Shown here: piece by piece, positions 6,601 to 13,599 of the stretch
Numbering within the stretch: the stretch's first letter is position 1
Layout of the letters: every line of letters starts with the position of its first letter
From: an archaeon
GTDB lineage: Archaea; Altiarchaeota; Altiarchaeia; JAFGQM01
Assembly (NCBI GenBank): GCA_029932835.1
Contig: JAOZPI010000017.1
Span: forward strand, 1 to 14,472
Reading direction: 5' to 3'
Length of the DNA stretch: 14,472 nt
The notes under the pieces: model-generated
What the model saw: only the letters and a program-made list of their open reading frames with translations
Told to the model about the DNA's origin: nothing
The model's database searches: none
Made by a program: the position numbers and the translations under genes

Positions 6601-7257
6601 GTGGCTAAATATCGAGGGGGAGGGGGAACAAAGGAAAGGATATGGAAAAGAGTCAAGGGATTAGAAGTTGTTAAGAGGGTGAAAAAAGCCCTCAATGCTG
6701 GGGCATTGGATAATGCTATCTTGTTTGTCCTCTTCTTTTTGGTTATCTTCTTAGTGTTTGTGTACGTTTTAAATCCACTGTTCTCTGGAGTGTGGGAGAG
6801 CATTGCGGCTTTTCATGCAGAGGGCGCACACAAAATTTTGGATTTTCTTGGAGAAGAAAGCTATGCGAATGGGAATATTTTAATCGCTCCGGTTGGGGGA
6901 ACCCCCATAAGATTCGTAGTATCGCAACTGTGTTCTGGGGATGTTGAGGTAGCAGTGTTAGCGGCACTTATCTTAGCCACAATCAGTATTCCCCTGTTCT
7001 GGAGGCTCGTAGGCGCTGTATTTGGAGCCATCGTGATAATAGCCTTAAATCCCTTCCGCATAGCACTGACTATTTACATAACCGCTTCAGTAGGGCTTGA
7101 AGCCGGGGACTTTTACCACAGCGTTATCTTTCGCTTATTCTTGTTCTTTGTTCTTCTATTATACTACTTTATATGGTTCCGATTAGTGGAGGGCAGAGAA
7201 CCTCCTATCAAAATCCCTATCTCAAGAAAGAAAAGTAGATGGACAAACTCGGAGTGA
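6601..7257 (+). CDS. Archaeosortase/exosortase family membrane transpeptidase
   Basis: A 218-residue multi-pass membrane protein. Family members cleave a C-terminal sorting signal from exported proteins and transfer them to an acceptor, in Haloferax a membrane lipid. Seen: a basic N-terminus (1-35), TM1 at about 38-60, an outside loop (62-108), and then the three family motifs in order: the Cys motif QLCSGDVEV with Cys111 at the head of a TM helix (112-130), the Arg motif NPFRIALTI with Arg153 after another helix (136-150), and the His motif GDFYHSVIFRLF with His173 leading into the last helix (174-195). A basic tail follows. This Cys-Arg-His order and spacing is the hallmark of the family; the subfamily is not recognised. 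The start is the GTG at 6601, with GAGGG six bases before it and no better ATG. It is the first gene of a plus-strand run: 24 bases to the large surface protein, then UbiA. Confidence 0.85.
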   Translation: MAKYRGGGGTKERIWKRVKGLEVVKRVKKALNAGALDNAILFVLFFLVIFLVFVYVLNPLFSGVWESIAAFHAEGAHKILDFLGEESYANGNILIAPVGGTPIRFVVSQLCSGDVEVAVLAALILATISIPLFWRLVGAVFGAIVIIALNPFRIALTIYITASVGLEAGDFYHSVIFRLFLFFVLLLYYFIWFRLVEGREPPIKIPISRKKSRWTNSE

Positions 7258-7281
7258 GCCTAGCTCACAGGGAAAAACAAG

Positions 7282-10041
7282 ATGTTGAGGCTTAATAAGG
7301 TACGGACGCTCCTTGAAGGGCGCAAGGGCTTTGCAACACTGTTCATACTGATCTTGGGGGCTGTTTTTGTATTGATCGCTAGTAGTTTGTATTATTTCAT
7401 ATCATCTGAAGACCAAGAAAACATAACCACAGCTAGAAGCAGCACATCCCAGAGCAGGCTGACATTTATGGGACAATGTATGGAGGCTGATTTCTATAAT
7501 AATTTTCTACAGAGCGAATTTGAGAGGATAATAGCGGAATTCCTCAGCGAGGGAGTCCATAAAATAGATACTGGCTCGGATTTTATGAGTAATTTGGGAA
7601 CGAAGCTTGAGAGTCTTCTCTCTGAAGAGGCATCCAGTATAATAGGTGGAGATGCTGCCAGGGTTTATTCTACCGCCTATTCCACGATGCCAAGCACCTC
7701 TTGTCACCCAGAGAGCAGAGGGGAGGAAACAGCATACACTAGCTTGATCGTTGATGATAAGGGTGTTGTGGTGAATAGCATGTCGGCTGGACAGGTAGTG
7801 TCGTGTAGGGACGAAGAGGCAGACAAGGAGGTAACAATAGACCTCCGGGCTAGGGACTATCGCCTACAGACAAGAGTATTGCAGATATACAACGAGGCAG
7901 TAAAAAGCATAAGAGAGATACACAAGAGATTAGAGCAGACAGAGGGGAGCTATGTATGGAGGAACGCGTGGAGAACCCCAGAAGACGAAGAGAGCAAGAG
8001 AAGGGTGCTGAGGGACTGGAACACCAAGATAAGCCTCCTTGGGCTTCTCTCCAAGTTCGACGAGAAGAATGGGATCGGGGTAGTCCCAGGGAGTATAGAA
8101 ATCCGGGCACGAGATGGGAGAGAGTATGAAGTAAGCGATTTAAAGGTGGTTTGCTACGGCTCCATGAAGCCTGCATTTGAGGTAAAGCAAACAAATGATG
8201 TCGCACAGACCTGCAGGCCAGATGACCTAACCATTGTTATAGGGGCCTCCCCTCAGAATAGTGAAAACACAGTGAAACTGGATTTGGAGAAGAAGAACGC
8301 TGCCCTTGATGTAACAGTGTCGTACAATGGAGTGACCACAACAGCCTCTTCAAAGCTTATCGGAAAGCTGCTAGGCAGCATGATAGATCCTCTTGTAGAG
8401 AAGGGACTGAAGCAAGGATATGTTGAGTATGGGGATGTGGTACAGCTGTGTGATGCCTTTATGGGCCGCCCTTCAGAAGCGGAGATAAGCGGAACTGTGG
8501 TGGATGAGAATTCGGATTATCTGCCTGGGGGGGTAGATAAGATAACATTTAATTTCGTGAGTCGGCAGAGCTTGGATCAAAGCGACTTGGAGAACAAGGA
8601 AACCTGTGAGGGCAAAGATGAGATTATCAGGTCCAATGTGTGGGATCTGTTGACTAATGGGGGAGAAGATGAATTTGAATTGCATATAGAACAAGGGCCA
8701 GAGATAAAAGAGGAAGACCTGAACAAACTTCAAGAAACCATAAACAAAAACGTGCTGGTCTCAACCACTGGTGAGAAGAAAAGGGTTGTGCTGCATGCAA
8801 AAGTGGAAAAGGGGGAAACCCCTATTTCAAGCAATTCCGTTAGTGCTCCGCCCGCTCCATCACCGCCTCCAGGAGCGCTTGGGAATGGGAAGGTGAAGGA
8901 GGAGGACAGCAGATTAAAATCCTTGTTCCAGTCCCTAAAAGAGGGGGACGCGCTGAAGGTCATGAGCAGCGTGAGGGGGGTTCTCGACGAGACGAGCGCA
9001 GAGATCCTTTCACTGGGGGATACAGAAAACGCAGAGGCACTTGCAAAGACCTCATCTGTGGTCTGTAAGATGATCTCGGTTCAAAATTGGATGGACAAGG
9101 GGGACTACGAACATGCTATGCTCGCAATATGCGGTATCGCCAGAAACATGGATATAGAAGGGGCCAAAAACATATGCGATCTGGCTGCTCTGTATTCTGC
9201 TGTGGAGAGGGGAGACATGAACGCTCTCCTTTCCCTATTGTCGCGCATGGTTGGGGACGCCGGGCTTGGGGAGTTCATCGTCAGCGCTGAACAGATACAA
9301 CAGGCCCTTGAGTCCGGAAATGTTGAGGATGTTCTCCTGGCTGCATCAACAGCAGCTAGGCTTGGGGGAGAAAACGAAATTTCTGACTACCTTGCAAACG
9401 CAGCCTCGTTGGTTTATACGCTGGAACATGGAGAGGACGTATACTCTTCCCTGTCCCAATTGGCAGCACTTTTAGGGGAGACAAAGTTGTCACAGATCTT
9501 TTCTTCTGCAGGTGTCCTGGAGGAAGCTGTTAATAGTGGGGATGCCAGGCAGATACTATCTGCAGCAGCAGATATGGCAGAGTTGTTTGGATACCATGCC
9601 CTCTCAGAGGTGGAGGGGCTTGTGGGTGAGGGAGAAAGAATAGCAAACCTCATAGGAGATCTAGGAAACCTGAGGGAGTCGTGCGAGGGGATACCATGGG
9701 ACCTCATATGCACGGTTCCACAGGTTGGTGGGGGGGTATGTGAGGATACGTGGGGGGACTGCACCTTCGCTGCCGGACTTCCCACATTTGATGTCGAAAA
9801 ACTCTGCAACGATCTGGTCTTTGATTTTGGATTTCAGATAGATTGTACCTGTACCTACACCTGTCCGAATTTCCCGTTCTACGCAGCCTATGAAAAAAGC
9901 GTGGGAGTGAACCTGAGAGAGCTAGGGCTTGTCTTGAATCCAGATAGGTTTATCGAGGAGCTGGAGCAGAGATTGGGGATGAGTCTGGAAGAATTCAAGT
10001 CCAAGTATGACATATCGCAATATTGCAGGTTTGATCCATAG
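7282..10041 (+). CDS. Large membrane-anchored surface protein: pseudopilin-like N-terminus, helical repeats, Cys-rich end
   Basis: A 919-residue protein of unrecognised family, probably exported. Residues 1-16 are basic and end in RKG. A single hydrophobic helix FATLFILILGAVFVLIASS begins at 17, resembling a prepilin cut site of the GspK/PilX kind (KG before F, no Glu at mature position 5). Residues about 45-515 form a mixed domain with seven Cys. A Pro-rich hinge SAPPAPSPPPG is at 521-531. Residues about 548-790 hold some six helix-hairpin repeats anchored on xxGD/GN/GE (Gly555, 607, 644, 679, 717, 753). Residues 801-916 contain nine Cys, including CTCTYTC at 855-861. No C-terminal TM or sorting signal is seen, so it is not an obvious classical archaeosortase substrate. 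The ATG at 7282 has only a weak purine run upstream. The gene lies 24 bases after the archaeosortase gene and is followed 27 bases later by ubiA. It may be a secreted scaffold or adhesin. Confidence 0.85.
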   Translation: MLRLNKVRTLLEGRKGFATLFILILGAVFVLIASSLYYFISSEDQENITTARSSTSQSRLTFMGQCMEADFYNNFLQSEFERIIAEFLSEGVHKIDTGSDFMSNLGTKLESLLSEEASSIIGGDAARVYSTAYSTMPSTSCHPESRGEETAYTSLIVDDKGVVVNSMSAGQVVSCRDEEADKEVTIDLRARDYRLQTRVLQIYNEAVKSIREIHKRLEQTEGSYVWRNAWRTPEDEESKRRVLRDWNTKISLLGLLSKFDEKNGIGVVPGSIEIRARDGREYEVSDLKVVCYGSMKPAFEVKQTNDVAQTCRPDDLTIVIGASPQNSENTVKLDLEKKNAALDVTVSYNGVTTTASSKLIGKLLGSMIDPLVEKGLKQGYVEYGDVVQLCDAFMGRPSEAEISGTVVDENSDYLPGGVDKITFNFVSRQSLDQSDLENKETCEGKDEIIRSNVWDLLTNGGEDEFELHIEQGPEIKEEDLNKLQETINKNVLVSTTGEKKRVVLHAKVEKGETPISSNSVSAPPAPSPPPGALGNGKVKEEDSRLKSLFQSLKEGDALKVMSSVRGVLDETSAEILSLGDTENAEALAKTSSVVCKMISVQNWMDKGDYEHAMLAICGIARNMDIEGAKNICDLAALYSAVERGDMNALLSLLSRMVGDAGLGEFIVSAEQIQQALESGNVEDVLLAASTAARLGGENEISDYLANAASLVYTLEHGEDVYSSLSQLAALLGETKLSQIFSSAGVLEEAVNSGDARQILSAAADMAELFGYHALSEVEGLVGEGERIANLIGDLGNLRESCEGIPWDLICTVPQVGGGVCEDTWGDCTFAAGLPTFDVEKLCNDLVFDFGFQIDCTCTYTCPNFPFYAAYEKSVGVNLRELGLVLNPDRFIEELEQRLGMSLEEFKSKYDISQYCRFDP

Positions 10042-10054
10042 GGTTGGAACGCAT

Positions 10055-10061
10055 AGGTGAT
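10055..10061 (+). promoter_or_regulatory. Shine-Dalgarno deciding the UbiA start
   Basis: AGGTGAT, a strong archaeal ribosome binding site, lies seven bases before the ATG at 10069. The frame is also open from a GTG at 10057, but that codon is inside the site itself, so the ATG is the start. Confidence 0.7.
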
Positions 10062-10068
10062 AAAAAGA

Positions 10069-10884
10069 ATGGATCTTATGGCAGTGGCGAGGCTGATGAG
10101 GCTAGAAAATGACCTTATGGCCGGGATGGCAGTGGCTGTAGGTTATGTGGTAGCTGGAGGGACTACTCTCTCTGTTGGGATAATTTTAGCGTTCTTGGCT
10201 GTTATTTTGATTACAGGTGCAGGAAATACTATAAATGATTACTATGACAGGGGGGTGGATAAAGAGAATTCCCCAGAGCGGCCTATACCCTCTGGCAGAA
10301 CCTCCCCAAAGCAGGCCCTTTATTTGGCTGTGGCCCTATTTTTTAGCGGTGTTGCCATATCATATTTTATAAACCCCTTGTGCTTCGCCCTTGCTCTGTT
10401 TAACTCCGTCCTTCTCTTTATCTATGCAAGGAGTCTGAAGTCCTCGGTGTTCTACGGAAACCTCTCTGTTTCATATCTTACCGCTTCCACATTTTTCTAT
10501 GGATCGCTGGTCTTGGGAGTCAATTCCGCTGTGATCTTTCTGGCGCTTCTCGCGTTTCTTGCAAACGTTGGGAGGGAAATAATAGGGGACATTGAGGATA
10601 TTGAGGGGGATAAAAAGGGAGGGGTTAAAACCCTGGCTATACTAGTTGGAGCAGGGAGAGCATGGTTGTATGGGAGATTGTATATACTTTTTGCTGTCCT
10701 CCTCAGTCCCCTACCGTATCTAGCTGGTCTTCTCAGTTTGTATTATCTCATTTTTGTCTCTCTGGCTGATGCCGTTTTCCTTCTCTCAATTGCCACGAGG
10801 AACCCTAGAAAAAATCAAAAACTCACCAAGGTTGCCATTCTTTTGGCTCTCGTTGCCTTCTTCTTAGGAAGCCTTTTGCCCTGA
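10069..10884 (+). CDS. UbiA-family prenyltransferase, probable digeranylgeranylglyceryl phosphate (DGGGP) synthase
   Basis: A 271-residue integral membrane enzyme, normal length for the family. It probably adds the second geranylgeranyl chain to geranylgeranylglyceryl phosphate, an essential step of archaeal ether-lipid synthesis. Seen: the first Asp motif NDYYDRGVDKENSPERPIPSGR beginning at 56 (Asp57, 60 and 64, with the RPIPSG block typical of the archaeal lipid branch) and the second Asp motif DIEDIEGDKKGG beginning at 174 (Asp174, 177, 181); both bind Mg-diphosphate. About eight or nine TM helices fill the rest. Other UbiA members make quinones or tocopherol; the RPIPSG and GDIEDIEGD forms favour DGGGP synthase. 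The start is the ATG at 10069. It ends the archaeosortase-led plus-strand run and converges on tmk with 27 bases between. The geranylgeranyl reductase at the right edge works in the same pathway. Confidence 0.9.
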   Translation: MDLMAVARLMRLENDLMAGMAVAVGYVVAGGTTLSVGIILAFLAVILITGAGNTINDYYDRGVDKENSPERPIPSGRTSPKQALYLAVALFFSGVAISYFINPLCFALALFNSVLLFIYARSLKSSVFYGNLSVSYLTASTFFYGSLVLGVNSAVIFLALLAFLANVGREIIGDIEDIEGDKKGGVKTLAILVGAGRAWLYGRLYILFAVLLSPLPYLAGLLSLYYLIFVSLADAVFLLSIATRNPRKNQKLTKVAILLALVAFFLGSLLP

Positions 10885-10911
10885 GGAGGCCACAGAAGGG
10901 GGGCCATAAGT

Positions 10912-11499
10912 TCAATCATCCAAGAGCAACCTTTTAGCAACGATTTCTCTTATTTCCTGTTGGACTTCATCTATAGGCCTGTTTGCCTTCACCACCACCC
11001 ACCTCTTTGAATCTTCACTACTCATTTTTAGTAGTTTTCGCTGGACTTTCTCTTGAAATCCTACAACCTCAAACACTTCCTTGTCCTTCACAATGCGTGA
11101 TATAGCCTCCTCTGGCGGGAGAGTGAGTAGTATTACCAAGTCCGGAATTGGAGCAAATGAGTTTATTGCAGAGAGCCACTCTGCGTCTAAGCCCTGTGCA
11201 GATTGATAAGCGATCGTGGAGTAAAAGTATCTCTCACATATAACAACCCCCTCCTTAATACCCGGATTTATTACAGTTTCTACGTGTTCTGCCCTGTCAG
11301 CTGTAAAGAGGAGGGCCAATGCCCGCGGAGGAAGGTTTATTTCACCAGAGAGCACCCTCCTTATCATCCTTCCGATTATTCCCTTTGTAGGCTCAGCTGT
11401 GTTAATAACTCTTCGCCCCGATTTCCTTAGGTGCTCCCCCAACATCTTGGCGTTTGTCGACTTCCCAGTTCCGTCTGCCCCCTCTATAACAATAAACAT
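10912..11499 (-). CDS. tmk: Thymidylate kinase
   Basis: A 195-residue cytoplasmic P-loop kinase that converts dTMP to dTDP. Seen: an N-terminal MFIVIEGADGTGKST with Walker A at 7-15, AEPT at 35-38, LLFTADRAEHV at 63-73 for nucleotide binding, the ERYFYSTIAYQ motif at 89-99 (usually DRYxxSxxAYQ; here Glu replaces the first Asp), PDLVILLTLPPEEAISRI at 119-136, and a LID region after it. Length is normal. The ATG at 11499 is preceded on the minus strand by CTAAAA and, about 30-37 bases up, by a TATA-like GAATTTAATAG (11527-11537); no Shine-Dalgarno is visible, so a very short leader is likely. It is divergent from the small hydrophobic protein and convergent with ubiA. It has no partner gene here. 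Confidence 0.93.
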   Translation of the reverse strand: MFIVIEGADGTGKSTNAKMLGEHLRKSGRRVINTAEPTKGIIGRMIRRVLSGEINLPPRALALLFTADRAEHVETVINPGIKEGVVICERYFYSTIAYQSAQGLDAEWLSAINSFAPIPDLVILLTLPPEEAISRIVKDKEVFEVVGFQEKVQRKLLKMSSEDSKRWVVVKANRPIDEVQQEIREIVAKRLLLDD

Positions 11500-11579
11500 T
11501 TTTAGTCGCTTATTTGAGGATAGTTCCTATTAAATTCAACTGCCTTTTTTATTTAATCCCCCAAAATATACACAATAAA
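11500..11579. promoter_or_regulatory. Divergent promoter region, tmk and small membrane protein
   Basis: Two TATA-like boxes are visible. CTATTAAATTC at 11527-11537 would serve tmk on the minus strand. TTTTTTATTTAAT at 11545-11557 would serve the plus strand and is centred about 28 bases before the ATG at 11580, the classical distance for a leaderless archaeal gene. Nothing else is apparent in these 80 bases. Confidence 0.55.
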
Positions 11580-11765
11580 ATGGGAAAAGCCAAACTGCTT
11601 GGTGGAGCTTCAGTTGGAATTGGAATAGCCCTAGGTCTGATTTCATGGATCCTGGTACCGGGATCGTTCATTAAATTTTTGGTAGGTGTGTACCTCCCGG
11701 TGTTATTGGTAACTGTCGGAATAGTGGCTGTTGTCTTAGGCCTCCTATTGCTTGTATACGGCTGA
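11580..11765 (+). CDS. Small two-TM hydrophobic protein (61 residues), unrecognised
   Basis: Residues 1-7 are basic (MGKAKLL), a Gly-rich hydrophobic helix spans about 8-30 (GGASVGIGIALGLISWILVP), and a second spans about 34-58, ending in LLLLVYG. No family is recognised; the shape is that of a small membrane hairpin. The reading frame extends upstream to a TTG at 11514, but that would cross the TATA box at 11545-11557, and the added 22 residues look unlike a signal. The ATG at 11580 is therefore chosen and would be leaderless. gatE begins 34 bases downstream with its own TATA-like box, so the two may be transcribed separately. Evidence that it is a gene rests on the well-placed promoter and coherent hydrophobic pattern. 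Confidence 0.62.
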   Translation: MGKAKLLGGASVGIGIALGLISWILVPGSFIKFLVGVYLPVLLVTVGIVAVVLGLLLLVYG

Positions 11766-11799
11766 AGGGCTTTTATTTTTAGGGAGTTCTAAATAATCT
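11766..11799 (+). promoter_or_regulatory. T-rich element: gatE TATA box and possible upstream terminator
   Basis: CTTTTATTTTTA at 11770-11781 is centred about 25 bases before the gatE ATG, as expected for the TATA box of a leaderless or near-leaderless transcript. It lies 5 bases past the stop of the small membrane protein and, being T-rich, could also end that message. Confidence 0.45.
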
Positions 11800-13599
11800 A
11801 TGCAAGATTACCTAAGGTTAGGTCTCAGGTGCGGTATAGAGATACATCAACAGCTCAACACCCATAAACTGTTTTGTGAGTGTCCATCTGTGATTCGGGA
11901 GGATGAGCCAGACGGGAGAGTTATTAGAAAGCTCCGCGCAGTTGCAGGAGAGTTGGGGGAGGTGGACCCTGCCGCACTCCACGAATTTCTGAGAGATAGG
12001 GAATTTGTTTATGAATATTATAAAGACACCACTTGCTTGGTAGAATTGGATGAGGAACCCCCACATGAAATAAACAGAGAAGCACTAAACATAGCAATAA
12101 TGGTGTCAAAAATGCTGAATGCAAGAGTGGTGGATAAGATCGAAGTTATGAGAAAAACAGTGATAGACGGGTCAAACACCTCCGGATTTCAGAGGACCAT
12201 GCTCGTGGCAACAGATGGGTACATAGAGGTTGATGGAAAGAGAATAGGGATTCCCACTATTTGCCTTGAAGAGGATGCTGCAAGGATTATAGAGAAGGGA
12301 GCAAAGAGGGTTGTATACCGCCTGGATCGTCTTGGTATTCCCCTGATAGAGATAGGAACCTCTGCTGATATCTCCTCACCACAGGAAGCCAGAAAAGTGG
12401 CAGAGAAGATAGGGATGCTGCTTCGTGCCACGCACAAGGTAAAAAGGGGCCTTGGAACAATAAGGCAGGATCTAAACGTCTCAATAAAAGGGGGAGAGAG
12501 GATAGAGATAAAGGGTGTCCAGAACCTCAACCACATCGCAGGCCTTGTAGAGAATGAAGCCCGCAGACAGGCAGCCCTTTTGGAGATAAGGGATGAGTTA
12601 AAGAGAAGGAGGGCCAAGAGGGGGACAGCAAGGGTTGTTGATCTAAGTAAGATTTTCAAGGGGAGCAAATCAAAAGTTGTAGCTGATAAGAAGGTTTTTG
12701 GCACAAAGATAGAGCACTTTTCCGGAATCTTCGGGAGAGAGCTCATGCCTGGATACAGGTTTGGAACCGAGCTCGCCACTATTGCGATGGAGATGGAGGG
12801 GGTAGGAGGAATACTCCACTCCGACGAGCTCCCAGGATATGGTATCACAGAGGCTGAGGTTATGGAGGTGAGTAGATATCTGGGGGTAAAAGAGGGAGAT
12901 GGGTTTGTTATGGTTGTATGCGACAGAGGGAAGGCAGAAAGGGTACTGTCAAAAGTTATGGATAGATGCAACGCTGCGCTGAGGGGAGTTCCAAAGGAGG
13001 TGAGACGGGCTGATGGCGTTATTACTAGGTTTATGAGGCCGTTGCCTGGAAGTGCGAGAATGTACCCGGAAACAGATGTACCAGCTATTAAGATAGAGAG
13101 GGAAATGCTGATGATAAAGCTGCCAGAAACGCCAGAAGAGGAGATGAAAAAACTTCAAAAGCTGGGTTTGAGCAGGGAGCTGGCAAACCAGATTATTAGA
13201 GCTGAGCTTGTGGATAAATTCGTGGAGTTAGTAAAGAAGATGAGGGTAAAACCCTCAATTATTGCGTCAACTATTCTAACTGCTCCTAAAGAGGTTGATG
13301 TTGAAGAGGCTCTGGACATGGTCGATCAGGGACGCCTGGCGAAGGAATCAATTGGAGATCTTATAGAAGGCATGAAAGATGGAATGAGCGCAGAGGAGGT
13401 TGCAAAGAAACGGGGTTTGTTCCTAATGAAAGAAGCTGAGGTGAGGCGAATCGTGGCTGATGTGGTGAAGAGGCAGAAGAATAGAACAGCGAGAGAGATT
13501 ATGGGGGTAGCGATGAGTAAATTGAGGGGGAGAGCAGATGCGGGATTGGTGTGGAGGTTGGTAGAAGAATTAAAAGGGGGGGATAAAGATGGAGATTAG
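11800..13599 (+). CDS. gatE: Glutamyl-tRNA(Gln) amidotransferase subunit E
   Basis: The archaea-specific GatE works with GatD to turn Glu-tRNA(Gln) into Gln-tRNA(Gln); GatD supplies ammonia from glutamine or asparagine and GatE activates the tRNA-bound glutamate. Seen: the GatB/E-type N-terminal signature GLRCGIEIHQQLNTHKLFC at 8-26, DGSNTSGFQRTML at 123-134, DRLGIPLIEIGT at 176-187, RQDLNVSI at 222-229, and KGVQNLNHI at 238-246. An inserted GAD domain follows at about 300-400, the hallmark that separates GatE from GatB, then MYPETDVPAIKI at 421-432 and a helical YqeY-like tRNA-binding tail to 599. It is slightly shorter than many homologues (about 620-635) but complete. gatD is not in the window. 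The ATG at 11800 has a TATA-like box at about -25. The last 11 bases overlap the rhomboid start. A run of seven Gs at 13576-13582 precedes the stop. Confidence 0.98.
   Translation: MQDYLRLGLRCGIEIHQQLNTHKLFCECPSVIREDEPDGRVIRKLRAVAGELGEVDPAALHEFLRDREFVYEYYKDTTCLVELDEEPPHEINREALNIAIMVSKMLNARVVDKIEVMRKTVIDGSNTSGFQRTMLVATDGYIEVDGKRIGIPTICLEEDAARIIEKGAKRVVYRLDRLGIPLIEIGTSADISSPQEARKVAEKIGMLLRATHKVKRGLGTIRQDLNVSIKGGERIEIKGVQNLNHIAGLVENEARRQAALLEIRDELKRRRAKRGTARVVDLSKIFKGSKSKVVADKKVFGTKIEHFSGIFGRELMPGYRFGTELATIAMEMEGVGGILHSDELPGYGITEAEVMEVSRYLGVKEGDGFVMVVCDRGKAERVLSKVMDRCNAALRGVPKEVRRADGVITRFMRPLPGSARMYPETDVPAIKIEREMLMIKLPETPEEEMKKLQKLGLSRELANQIIRAELVDKFVELVKKMRVKPSIIASTILTAPKEVDVEEALDMVDQGRLAKESIGDLIEGMKDGMSAEEVAKKRGLFLMKEAEVRRIVADVVKRQKNRTAREIMGVAMSKLRGRADAGLVWRLVEELKGGDKDGD

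Noticed and set aside
9414..9809. A 131-codon minus-strand open frame inside the large surface-protein gene
   Set aside because: Ser/Pro-rich product, no start context, and the plus-strand frame shows coherent helical repeats over the same DNA.
9940..10041. C-terminal sorting signal on the 919-residue protein for the adjacent archaeosortase
   Set aside because: The end is polar and contains a Cys but has no hydrophobic helix or terminal basic cluster.
10885..10911. Hairpin terminator between convergent ubiA and tmk, suggested by two GGCC blocks
   Set aside because: The repeats are four bases each, self-complementary by chance, and no T run follows on either strand.
11514..11579. Upstream extension of the small membrane protein to a TTG
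   Set aside because: The extension would run through the TATA box at 11545-11557 and adds residues with no clear role; the ATG at 11580 fits the promoter.
12189..12971. A 260-codon open frame on the minus strand opposite gatE
   Set aside because: It lies entirely within the well-conserved gatE gene, its product is Ser/Pro/Leu-rich without domain motifs, and it has no promoter or ribosome site. It is an antisense shadow.
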